From Gammaproteobacteria bacterium (lineage in GTDB: Bacteria > Pseudomonadota > Gammaproteobacteria > Pseudomonadales > Azotimanducaceae): a DNA stretch of 5,295 nt. Under the pieces are notes generated by a model that was not told the DNA's origin, made no database searches, and saw only the letters and a program-made list of their open reading frames with translations. Numbering within the stretch: the stretch's first letter is position 1; every line of letters starts with the position of its first letter. Shown here piece by piece: positions 1 through 5,295 of the stretch. The position numbers and the translations under genes were made by a program. The stretch is taken from positions 1-5,295 of the forward strand of contig JAPOYW010000203.1 in NCBI GenBank assembly GCA_026706425.1. The letters are read 5' to 3'.

Positions 1-236
1 CCAAGGGCGTATTGCGCCGACGGGTCGCCCTGTGCCGCCAACTGGCGTAGCCGGGAGACGCGAGCATCGGCGTCCGCGTCGGCGGCGGGCGGGGGTTCGC
101 CTTTCCGAACCCCCGGTTCCGTCGACGCGCACGCTACGAGGATTGCTAGCAATGCAACGGCGACCGACCGCCGCAAGCCGTGCCTCGGGATCCGGTCTGC
201 CGGATACGGGCCTCCGAGCGGGACTGACTGCGACAT
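1..236 (-). CDS. Sel1-repeat-like lipoprotein, N-terminal part (runs off the left edge)
   Basis: Read on the minus strand from ATG at 236-234, the frame stays open to the window edge (78 codons) and has no stop, so the C-terminal part is missing. Within it is a lipoprotein signal, LRRSVAVALLAILVAC: two arginines, a hydrophobic core and the lipobox LVAC. The +2 residue is Ala, not Asp, which fits sorting to the outer membrane. A Pro/Ala/Asp-rich linker follows, then LRQLAAQGDPSAQYALG. This resembles the start of a Sel1-type TPR repeat (the family typically reads AxxGxxxAQxxLG). Sel1 lipoproteins are usually periplasm-facing scaffold proteins; no specific role can be given here. Two starts are possible. 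ATG 236 has GGGGAG 14 bases upstream, and third-position GC rises right after it (16 of 19 codons). TTG 176 has GAGG 6 bases upstream and gives a more typical 16-residue signal peptide. The gene follows the broken regulator in the same direction. I am sure of the lipoprotein and fairly sure of the Sel1 assignment, which rests on one partial repeat. Confidence 0.72.
   Translation of the reverse strand, partial: MSQSVPLGGPYPADRIPRHGLRRSVAVALLAILVACASTEPGVRKGEPPPAADADADARVSRLRQLAAQGDPSAQYAL
90..115. repeat. Perfect 10-bp inverted repeat with a 6-base loop
   Basis: CGGGGGTTCG at 90-99 is exactly complementary to CGAACCCCCG at 106-115, with CCTTTC (GAAAGG on the minus strand) as the loop. It lies inside the lipoprotein gene, in codons just after the lipidated cysteine. 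The mRNA could fold into a very stable stem. No T-run follows on either strand, so it is not a standard Rho-independent terminator. It could affect translation elongation or mRNA stability, or be a copy of a dispersed repeat; one copy cannot tell. Confidence 0.6.
183..186 (-). promoter_or_regulatory. Ribosome binding site candidate for the alternative TTG start of the lipoprotein
   Basis: The minus strand reads GAGG at 186-183, six bases before TTG 176-174. This is near-ideal spacing and supports an inner start that gives a compact lipoprotein signal peptide. The competing outer site, GGGGAG at 256-251, is stronger in sequence but 14 bases from ATG 236. Sequence alone does not settle the choice. 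Confidence 0.35.
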
Positions 237-349
237 GGTGGTTTGCGCAACTCCCCTGCCAGCCGTTGTTGCCCCGATATTACGCTGCCGGGCCTATTCC
301 TGTCGTTCCTCAATGCCGAAACCGGCGGCCCACCGTTGACACCTGCCAT

Positions 350-742
350 CTAGCGATTCAGAAAGGCCTCTGCACCTTCGGCGGGGATGAGACCTTGGGC
401 GCGGGCGCGGTGCACCGCATCGAACCTCCCGCGTGCCCCGAGTTTCGCGAAGATTCTTCGTACCCGGTAGCGAACGCCGTCGTAGCTGAGGTTGAGTTCC
501 TTCGCGATCATCTTGTCCGATTGAGATTCAAGACGTTGCAGCACCTCGACTTCCCCCTGATTCAGCACCGGCTCCGACTGATTCGGTGTCGGCCGCCCGG
601 GCGCCGCCAACGCGTTGCGCACTTCGATGGCCGTGTCGATGCCCGGCGGGGCAGCCCGCGAATTGACGACGGCATCCAGCAATGGCGCCGTCAGCCCTCT
701 TTCCCGCGCCAGCGGTCGGAGGTAGTCCGAAATCCGCGTATG
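350..742 (-). pseudogene. MalT/LuxR-type regulator, detached C-terminal LuxR DNA-binding part
   Basis: The frame from about 742 to the TAG at 352-350 encodes about 130 residues in a different frame from the NTPase part upstream. It starts with HTRISDYLRPLARERG, which looks like the short helical stretch before the DNA-binding domain. A LuxR/NarL helix-turn-helix follows: LNQGEVEVLQRLES, then DKMIAKELNLSYDGVRYRVRRI (split as DKMIAKELNLSY and DGVRYRVRRI), then FAKLGARGRFDAVHRARAQG. The conserved E, IA, L, S, V, KLG, R, AV and A..G positions of the family are present. The domain normally binds promoter DNA after the regulator oligomerises with ATP and inducer. Here it has no sensor attached. The only usual start codon in this frame is TTG at 682-680, eight bases after the stop of the upstream part, with AGAGGG about 12 bases before it. 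A free HTH protein of 110 residues is therefore possible, but a remnant is more likely. Confidence 0.72.
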
Positions 743-750
743 CCGCGAAG
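736..750 (-). other. Inferred deletion junction inside the regulator gene
   Basis: On the minus strand the N-terminal frame is family-like up to GGIHL (about 762-748). The C-terminal frame is family-like from HTRISDYL (742 onward), one frame off. Between these points roughly 300-400 residues (about 1 kb) of TPR region expected for the family are absent. The join must lie near 736-750. CGCGG occurs twice here (747-743 and 738-734), a short repeat that could have helped recombination, though such repeats are common in GC-rich DNA. That a deletion occurred is inferred from family length; no intact copy is available for comparison. Confidence 0.6.
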
Positions 751-1984
751 GTGGATTCCGCCCGCGTCGGTGGCGATTCTCCCGGTCAGTTGCACATCGC
801 CGGCTTCGGCGCTATGGCGCAGGGCATCCTCGACGTGGCCCCGGCGCGCAAGCCCTCGTGCGATGCCCGCGTGAATGGACCGAAACCGGGAGGGGTTTTC
901 GCGAAACAGCCTGTTTGCGCAGTATTCCCGAATCAGGGGATGCAACTTCATAGTCGGCTGGCCGCTGCCGGTGGTCTGCAACAGACCGGCAAGAGATGCC
1001 ATCGACTCGATTCGGCGGCGCGAATGCCGTTGGCCGGTCGCCTCGTCGATCAGCTCTGCATCGATCCAGTCGAACAAGGACACATCCAGCATGAATTCCC
1101 GGTCGTCGGCCGGAAGACCGCGCCAGAGCCGTGACTCGATCCAGGCAGCGACCGTCTCTTTTGCACCCACGGGGTCGTCTAGCGGGGCGCCCGCCTGCGC
1201 GGCGTTGCGGTAGATCCTGAGCGCAATCGGCCATCCTGCCGAGCTTGTCGCCACGGATGCGAGTTCCCGACGCGAAAGCTCGGTCTCGAAGAATCGCGCG
1301 ATATCGGGCAACGAGAACCGGAGTTCCTCGGCGGTAATGGTTGCGCCGCGCCCTTCGAGGAGGAACATGGCGATGTCGAGGCCCGGCGGACGTTCCCGGA
1401 ACGCCATCGCAAACCGCAGGTTGTCCGGAGATTGACTAAGCAGCGTGTTCAACACGGCGACCGCTTGCGTATTGCGCAGCCGTTCGAGTTCGTCCAAGGC
1501 AAGCAGACAGGGTTGCCCGTGCCGCTCGATCGCATGGATCAGCAAATTGATTCGGTACGCGGCTTGCGTGTCGGATTCCCTCCCCCGAGTGAAGGCATCG
1601 ACCGACTGGCCGGCGGCGTCGAACGTGGTGATGCCCGCCTGCTCGAAAGCGAGCGCCAGGTAGGTTGCCAAGGCGACGGGGCCGTCCTCTTCGTCCACCG
1701 CAAGCCAGGCGACCGTGCCGCCATGGTCCCGCAGGCGACTGCAACAGTGCGCGAGCAGCGCGGTTTTGCCGAAGCCGCCCGGGGCCTGCAACATCGTCAG
1801 CTGGCGGTCCAGCGGCGAACACCGTTTCTCCAGTTCCGGTCGGCTGACATAGCCGGCGACGAGCTCCGGAATCTGCACCTTGTGGGTGAGCAGCCAGGGC
1901 GTGGGCGATCCGGCGATGCTACCGGTGCCTTCGTGGTCGGCCCGTTCGAACACCCGTTTGTCGTCGGCCGGCACCATCCCGTCG

Positions 1985-1988
1985 TCCT
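1985..1988 (-). promoter_or_regulatory. Ribosome binding site favouring the inner ATG (1977) of the regulator
   Basis: AGGA at 1988-1985 on the minus strand stands seven bases before ATG 1977-1975. ATG 1992 has only the weaker, more distant GGGGCGGG upstream. Translation probably begins at 1977, making the N-terminal fragment 428 residues long; the first family-like motif lies well downstream of either start. Confidence 0.4.
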
Positions 1989-2048
1989 GCATGCGCGCTA
2001 CAACCCGCCCCTGGGTCTTGCCCTAGTCACGGGCGTCGATATTGGTGA

Positions 2049-2165
2049 TGTCGGTTTCGCCAAGACAGACTGGCGATTGCCGAGCTGGATGCCCGGATTC
2101 GCGAATACAACGACCTGCTGCGACGGGCGAGGCACACACCGGGCGAAGGTGAAGACCCTGGCTGA
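2049..2165 (+). pseudogene. Possible C-terminal remnant of a helical (coiled-coil-like) protein
   Basis: This plus-strand frame opens after a TGA at 2046-2048 and ends at TGA 2163-2165. From 2064 it reads DRLAIAELDARIREYNDLL followed by RRARHTPGEGEDPG. The first part has regularly spaced hydrophobic residues (L, I, L, I, Y, L) among charged ones, as in an amphipathic or coiled-coil helix, and it ends in a polar tail like a natural C-terminus. It has no ATG, GTG or TTG in frame. ATG at 2048-2050 in another frame gives MSVSPRQ and would join it after a one-step frame change. It may therefore be a frameshifted small gene or the tail of a lost one. It is the only plus-strand candidate in the window and points toward the pntB end. 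I do not recognise the family, and a chance open frame remains possible. Confidence 0.27.
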
Positions 2166-2356
2166 CGCGCCACACAGGGGGGCTGCAGAGCATCGCCGCA
2201 CGGTCGACATGGACGACCGCGCATCGCCCCAAGGTCGCCTTTCGCGGTCCCGGACTGAGACGACGCCCGGTGGGTCTGTTGGGCAGGTAGCGGGGTGCGC
2301 GCTTGCGGCGCGTTCGAGCCGTCTGGCGGTGTTGTCCCGTCCCGTCGGGTTCTGCC

Positions 2357-2388
2357 GCCTGCAGCCGGGGAGCGGCCCGCTGCAAGGC
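2357..2388 (-). terminator. Stem-loop just after pntB, possible transcription terminator or mRNA 3' end
   Basis: On the minus strand, beginning 12 bases after the pntB stop, GCCT-T-GCAGC can pair with GCTGC-AGGC. This gives a 9-bp GC-rich stem with one bulged T and a 13-base loop that can fold further (GGG with CCC). No T-run follows, so it does not meet the usual Rho-independent pattern. It could protect the 3' end of the pnt mRNA or act in Rho-assisted termination. If termination is leaky, the downstream regulator and lipoprotein genes could receive read-through transcripts. Confidence 0.3.
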
Positions 2389-2399
2389 CGCGAACGGCG

Positions 2400-3812
2400 T
2401 CAGTGAATCGCGGACTCCCCGGAGAGTTCCTTGATTAGTTCGCCGACGACGTGCTTGGCGTCGCCGAACAGCATCCAGGTCTTCTCGTCGAAGTAGAGTG
2501 CATTGTCGATACCGGCGAAGCCGGGGTTCTTCGACCGCTTGATGGCGAAGACGGTTCGCGCCTTGCTCGCTTCGATGATGGGCATTCCGTAGATCGGGCT
2601 CGACTCGTCCTCCTTGGCCGCCGGATTGACGACGTCGTTGGCACCGATCACCAGCGCGACATCGCACTGCGGCATGTCGCGGTTGACGTCGTCCATCTCG
2701 ACTAGGTCGGTGTAGGGCACGTCCGCCTCGGCGAGCAGCACGTTCATGTGCCCGGGCATCCGTCCCGCCACCGGATGAATCGCGAAGTGGACCGTGATGC
2801 CTCGTTTCTTCAGGTGGTCATAGAGTTCGCGGACGCGGTGCTGCGCCTGCGCCACCGCCATGCCGTATCCGGGGATGATCACGACGTTGGTGGCCTGCTC
2901 CATGATCTGGGCGGCGCTCTGCGGGGAATCGGCCTTGTACTCCCCTTGCTCGGCACCCTCGGGCGCCGTCTGCGGAACGGACCCGAAGGCACCGAACAGC
3001 ACGTTCAGATACGATCGGTTCATCGCCTTGCACATGATGATCGAGAGGATCAAGCCGCTTGACCCGTCGAGCGCGCCCGCCGTGATGAGCAGGTTGTTCT
3101 CGAGCACGAATCCCATCGCCACCGCCGCGAGGCCGGCATAGGAGTTGAGTATGGCGATGACCGTCGGCATGTCGGCCCCGCCGATGGGGATGATCAGCAG
3201 GATGCCGAACATCAAGGCGATCACAATCACCACGGGGAACAACAGCGCTGCCGCCGGTGCGGCCGGATTGAGCGCAAGCCACGTGCCTATCGCAACGGCG
3301 ACAAGCAGCAGGGCGATGTTGAACACGTTCTGCAAGGGATAGGTCACCGCCCGCTGGGGCACCCACTTGAGTGCCTGGAGCTTTCCGGCGGCGAACAGGC
3401 TGCCGGTGAAGGTGATGCAGCCGAGAATCACCTCCGCGATGATCGCGACCATCCGGAACGTGGTCAGCTCCTCCGGACCCTCGCCGAGCCACAGGTAGTA
3501 CTTGGCAGTGCCCACGAGCGCGGCGGCTAGGCCACCGAAGGCGTGTGACAGCGCAGTTCGCTGCGGTGCCGCCGTGAGTGCGACCCGTGACAGCGGATAG
3601 CCGACCGCGATGCCTGCAACGACCGCTAGGACCATCCAGCCGTGGTTGACGACGAATGGCTGCGCCCAGGTGGCGGCCACGCCGAGCAGCATGGCCAGGG
3701 CGCCGGCCCCGACGCCCCGGCGCGCGGTCTTGGGATCGTTCATCCAGTGCAGCGAGAAGATGAACAGCGCCGTCGCCACGAGGTAGAACAGTTCGACCCA
3801 TCCCGCGCTCAT
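2400..3812 (-). CDS. pntB: NAD(P) transhydrogenase subunit beta (PntB), proton-translocating
   Basis: PntB is 470 residues, the normal length for the family. With PntA1 and PntA2 it forms the inner-membrane enzyme that reduces NADP+ with NADH, driven by protons moving inward. Nine membrane helices are visible at about 4-23, 35-51, 54-72, 87-110, 120-142, 163-184, 186-212, 216-236 and 241-261. Key membrane residues match those known from E. coli PntB: His90 in LSHAFGG (E. coli His91), and Asp214 and Asn223 in GGADMPTVIAILNSYAG (E. coli Asp213 and Asn222). The soluble NADP(H)-binding domain dIII follows a linker at about 280-305. It shows PGYGMAVAQAQ (314-324), the VAGRMPGHMNVLLAEADVPY stretch, VIGANDVVNPAA (388-399, with the Asp393 equivalent of E. 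coli Asp392) and KRSKNPGFAGIDN (425-437). ATG 3812-3810 is chosen because it overlaps the pntA2 stop (ATGA), is preceded by AGGGA nine bases upstream, and yields the expected N-terminus. The frame continues open upstream, but that part is antisense-like noise over pntA2. Confidence 0.97.
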   Translation of the reverse strand: MSAGWVELFYLVATALFIFSLHWMNDPKTARRGVGAGALAMLLGVAATWAQPFVVNHGWMVLAVVAGIAVGYPLSRVALTAAPQRTALSHAFGGLAAALVGTAKYYLWLGEGPEELTTFRMVAIIAEVILGCITFTGSLFAAGKLQALKWVPQRAVTYPLQNVFNIALLLVAVAIGTWLALNPAAPAAALLFPVVIVIALMFGILLIIPIGGADMPTVIAILNSYAGLAAVAMGFVLENNLLITAGALDGSSGLILSIIMCKAMNRSYLNVLFGAFGSVPQTAPEGAEQGEYKADSPQSAAQIMEQATNVVIIPGYGMAVAQAQHRVRELYDHLKKRGITVHFAIHPVAGRMPGHMNVLLAEADVPYTDLVEMDDVNRDMPQCDVALVIGANDVVNPAAKEDESSPIYGMPIIEASKARTVFAIKRSKNPGFAGIDNALYFDEKTWMLFGDAKHVVGELIKELSGESAIH

Positions 3813-4237
3813 GATGGTTCGTCCCTTTTGAACATCTTCAACATGCGGTCGGTGATGAGGAACCCGCTGACGATGTTGGTGACCGAGGCAAACAGTGCAA
3901 TGCCGCCGAGCAGTCGGATCGTCGGCGGAACATCGGGCCCGGCGACGAGAATCGCCCCCACGACGGCGATCGCCGAGATCGCGTTGGTGAGGGACATCAA
4001 CGGCGTATGAAGCAGCCGCGACACACGCCGGATGACGCCGAGACCGATGAACGTGGACAGCAGGAAGACGAACACCATCGGCCAGTAGTCGACATCGCCT
4101 GCTGCGTTGCCTTGGGACGGGGATGCCTGGGCGACGGGTGCGGAGTCGGACTGGGCGACCAGGGCGATTCCCGCCACGCCGATGGCCACGGAAAGGACCG
4201 TGACCGCCCACCGGGGCAGGTACCGACGGCGATTCAT
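3809..4237 (-). CDS. pntA2: NAD(P) transhydrogenase subunit alpha part 2 (PntA2), membrane subunit
   Basis: PntA2 is a 142-residue membrane protein equivalent to the C-terminal membrane part of E. coli PntA; with the PntB helices it forms the proton-conducting domain dII. The core is unmistakable: RRVSRLLHTPLMSLTNAISA (70-89), then AVVGAILVAG, and ITDRMLKMFKR at the C-terminus. Helices lie at about 11-29, 51-68, 84-101 and 107-127. The first (WAVTVLSVAIGVAGIALVAQ) resembles TM1 of E. coli PntA, which some three-gene enzymes lack. It could instead look like a signal anchor, and a polar Ser/Ala/Gln-rich loop of about 20 residues follows it. ATG 4237-4235 overlaps the pntA1 stop as ATGA, and GAGG stands seven bases upstream, so translation is probably coupled. 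A longer frame upstream reaches 4318 but its extra residues lie within pntA1 and are not family-like. The symbol is also written pntAB in some genomes. Confidence 0.94.
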   Translation of the reverse strand: MNRRRYLPRWAVTVLSVAIGVAGIALVAQSDSAPVAQASPSQGNAAGDVDYWPMVFVFLLSTFIGLGVIRRVSRLLHTPLMSLTNAISAIAVVGAILVAGPDVPPTIRLLGGIALFASVTNIVSGFLITDRMLKMFKRDEPS

Positions 4238-5295
4238 GACGTGGCCTCGTTCACCAATGCGTTCATGGCATCGCGGGTCCGCTCGTGCACCACTTCGGCA
4301 TTCTTGGTGATGAGGCACCCGGCTTGGATCTCGTCATCGGCGTCGACCTCGAATTCCCCCTCCGTCGAGAACGCCTCGACGAAGTTCGTCAGATTCCTAG
4401 AGAACAGCAGGCTGGCGTGTTCGGGCATCGTCGCCGGCAGGTTCAGGGGGGCCATGACGCGCACTCCCCGGACCTCGACGTCTTCGCCGGGTACGGACAG
4501 CTCGCAATTGCCGCCGCCGTCGGCAGCGAGATCGACGATGATCGAGCCGGGACGCATCGACTGGACCATCTCCGCGGTGATGATCTTCGGCGCAAAGACA
4601 CCTCCGATCAATGCGGTAGTGATCACAACGTCCGACTTCGCCAACTCATCGAGGAGCATTTCGCGCTGACGCTCACGGTCCTCTTCGCTGAGTTCTCCGG
4701 CATAGCCGCCACCGGCCGAGGCGTCTTTCTCTAACTCGACGCCAACGTACCTCGCCCCGACGCTCTCGATCTGCTCCTGGACTTCGGGGCGCACGTCGGT
4801 CGCCGACACCGTCGCACCGAGTCGCTTGGCGGTTGCCAGCGCCTGGAGGCCGGCCACCGCCGCGCCGATGACGAACACCTTTGCGGGAAACACGGTGCCG
4901 GCTGCGGAACTCAGCATCGGCAGGTACTTGGGAAGCGCCACGGCGGCGAGCAGCACGCCCTTGTAGCCGCTGATGCTGCTCATGGACGACAGCGTGTCCA
5001 TCGCCTGGGCGCGCGTCGTGCGCGGGATCGAGTCGGTGGAGAAGGCGGTGGCTCCGCGCTTGGCGAGGGCGTCCATTTGCCGTGGATTCCGCAGCGGCAT
5101 CAGCGACCCCACGACGATCGTGGAGGGACTGATCCAGTCGAGCTCCGCGCGTCCATCCCGGTTGGCGGGCGGATTGACCGTGAGAAGGATGTCCGCCGAC
5201 CGCACCAGCGCCTGGGGATCGGTCTCGATCGCGGTATCCGCCGACCGATAGGCGTTGTCGTCGTATCCCGCGGCCACCCCCGCACCGGACTCGAT
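4234..5295 (-). CDS. pntA1: NAD(P) transhydrogenase subunit alpha part 1 (PntA1), NAD(H)-binding domain; start beyond the right edge
   Basis: This 353-residue fragment ends at TGA 4236-4234. It begins mid-protein with IESGAG, which aligns with IVEQGAG near residue 34 of the Rhodospirillum rubrum protein, so about 30 N-terminal residues are outside the window. A GTG at 5277 is an internal Val codon, not the start. It forms domain dI, the cytoplasmic NAD(H) site that passes hydride to NADP+ on PntB dIII. Visible family features (fragment numbering) are the RQD loop PRTTRAQAMD with Arg92, Gln97 and Asp100; AGTVFPAKVFVIG leading into the Rossmann motif GAAVAG (144-149); ATDVRPEVQEQIESVGA, whose Asp binds the ribose of NAD; a mobile-loop region rich in Gly/Asp/Glu; TALIGGVFAPKIITAEMV; and VDLAADGGGNCEL. 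The family usually has GxGVAG and TALIPG where this protein has GAAVAG and TALIGG. It is the first gene of the pnt operon; the promoter lies beyond the edge. Confidence 0.95.
   Translation of the reverse strand: MESGAGVAAGYDDNAYRSADTAIETDPQALVRSADILLTVNPPANRDGRAELDWISPSTIVVGSLMPLRNPRQMDALAKRGATAFSTDSIPRTTRAQAMDTLSSMSSISGYKGVLLAAVALPKYLPMLSSAAGTVFPAKVFVIGAAVAGLQALATAKRLGATVSATDVRPEVQEQIESVGARYVGVELEKDASAGGGYAGELSEEDRERQREMLLDELAKSDVVITTALIGGVFAPKIITAEMVQSMRPGSIIVDLAADGGGNCELSVPGEDVEVRGVRVMAPLNLPATMPEHASLLFSRNLTNFVEAFSTEGEFEVDADDEIQAGCLITKNAEVVHERTRDAMNALVNEATS

Larger units (their letters stand above)
691..1992 (-). pseudogene. MalT/LuxR-type ATP-dependent regulator, NTPase and winged-helix part, truncated
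   Basis: This 433-residue frame matches the N-terminal half of MalT-type (STAND ATPase) regulators, which are usually about 850-900 residues long. Numbering from ATG 1992: an entry motif LLTHKVQIPEL at 34-44; Walker A with PGGFGKT at 71-77; Walker B LLALDELERL at 163-172 with D167 and E168; an arginine-containing sensor stretch MAFRERPPG at 196-204; SSAGWPIALRI at 250-260; and the winged-helix signature LHPLIREYC at 350-358. It then reads into the start of the helical repeat region (AEAGDVQLTGR, ATDAGGIHL). After about residue 415 family similarity stops and the frame ends at TGA 693-691 with an unrelated 20-residue tail. In the family, ATP and an inducer bound by the TPR region drive oligomerisation and promoter binding. 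Without TPR and HTH in frame it cannot work as a normal activator. ATG 1977 has a better ribosome binding site than ATG 1992. The inducer and target genes cannot be inferred. Confidence 0.82.
1993..2399. other. 407-base gap between pntB and the regulator, without an intact gene
   Basis: No frame on either strand shows a convincing start, ribosome binding site and protein-like sequence together. Long open frames crossing the region are antisense or out-of-frame extensions of the neighbouring genes and are Arg/Pro/Gly-rich, as expected in GC-rich DNA. The gap contains the short plus-strand coding-like stretch at 2049-2165 and the stem-loop at 2357-2388. The regulator's promoter should be in its left part if the gene has its own, but I see no clear -35/-10 pair. 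Confidence 0.5.

Noticed and set aside
277..313. Possible promoter for the lipoprotein: TTGAGG (313-308) and TAATAT (282-277) on the minus strand
   Set aside because: The spacing is 25 bases instead of about 17, and TAATAT matches the -10 consensus at only four of six positions.
146..349. Minus-strand 67-codon frame after the regulator
   Set aside because: It overlaps the lipoprotein start in another frame, has no family-like sequence, and its Ser/Arg/Gly content is typical of noise.
449..461. Short palindrome CGAAGATTCTTCG
   Set aside because: It lies in the LuxR coding part, is short, and is explained by codon content; no sign of an operator.
32..874. Plus-strand open frame (280 codons) across the left end
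   Set aside because: It is antisense to the lipoprotein start and the LuxR domain, has low-complexity Arg/Pro content, and lacks a ribosome binding site.
1432..2406. Long plus-strand open frame (324 codons) across the regulator and the gap
   Set aside because: Most of it is antisense to the well-supported NTPase region. Its protein is Arg/Gly/Pro-rich with no recognisable motif, as GC-rich antisense frames usually are.
2818..3801. Minus-strand 327-codon frame overlapping pntB
   Set aside because: It is an out-of-frame shadow of pntB, rich in Arg, His and Gly; pntB explains the region fully.
3813..4211. Upstream extension of the pntB frame to 4211
   Set aside because: The extra residues lie over pntA2, are Arg-rich and not PntB-like; ATG 3812 has the overlap and ribosome binding site.

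Overview
This GC-rich window looks like a Gram-negative, probably proteobacterial, chromosome. The evidence is a lipobox lipoprotein, a MalT/LuxR-type regulator and a three-gene proton-translocating transhydrogenase. The genus cannot be read from the sequence; a gammaproteobacterium is my guess only. Every supported gene lies on the minus strand, so transcription runs from right to left.

Right half (about 2400-5295): a tight pntA1-pntA2-pntB operon. It encodes the membrane pyridine-nucleotide transhydrogenase, which uses the proton gradient to move hydride from NADH to NADP+. PntA1 is the cytoplasmic NAD(H)-binding domain dI, and its start lies beyond the right edge. PntA2 is a small membrane subunit. 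PntB carries nine membrane helices plus the NADP(H)-binding domain dIII. Both junctions are 4-base ATGA overlaps, so the three subunits are probably made by coupled translation. A GC-rich stem-loop sits just after the pntB stop.

Middle (about 1993-2399): a 407-base gap with no intact gene. It holds one short plus-strand stretch (2049-2165) that reads like the C-terminal end of a helical protein without a start codon, possibly a gene remnant.

Left-centre (350-1992): a broken MalT/LuxR-type ATP-dependent transcription regulator. The N-terminal NTPase and winged-helix parts are well preserved (691-1992) and the C-terminal LuxR DNA-binding domain is well preserved (350-742). The roughly 300-400 residue TPR sensor region that normally joins them is missing, and the two halves are in different frames. 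This looks like an internal deletion of about 1 kb.

Left edge (1-236): the start of a lipoprotein gene that runs out of the window. It has a clear lipobox and the beginning of what looks like a Sel1-type repeat. A perfect 10-bp inverted repeat lies within its first codons.

I see no tRNA, rRNA, CRISPR array, insertion sequence or intact mobile element. I found no convincing novel system. The most unusual items are the TPR-deleted regulator, the missed lipoprotein, the intragenic hairpin and an altered glycine motif in PntA1.
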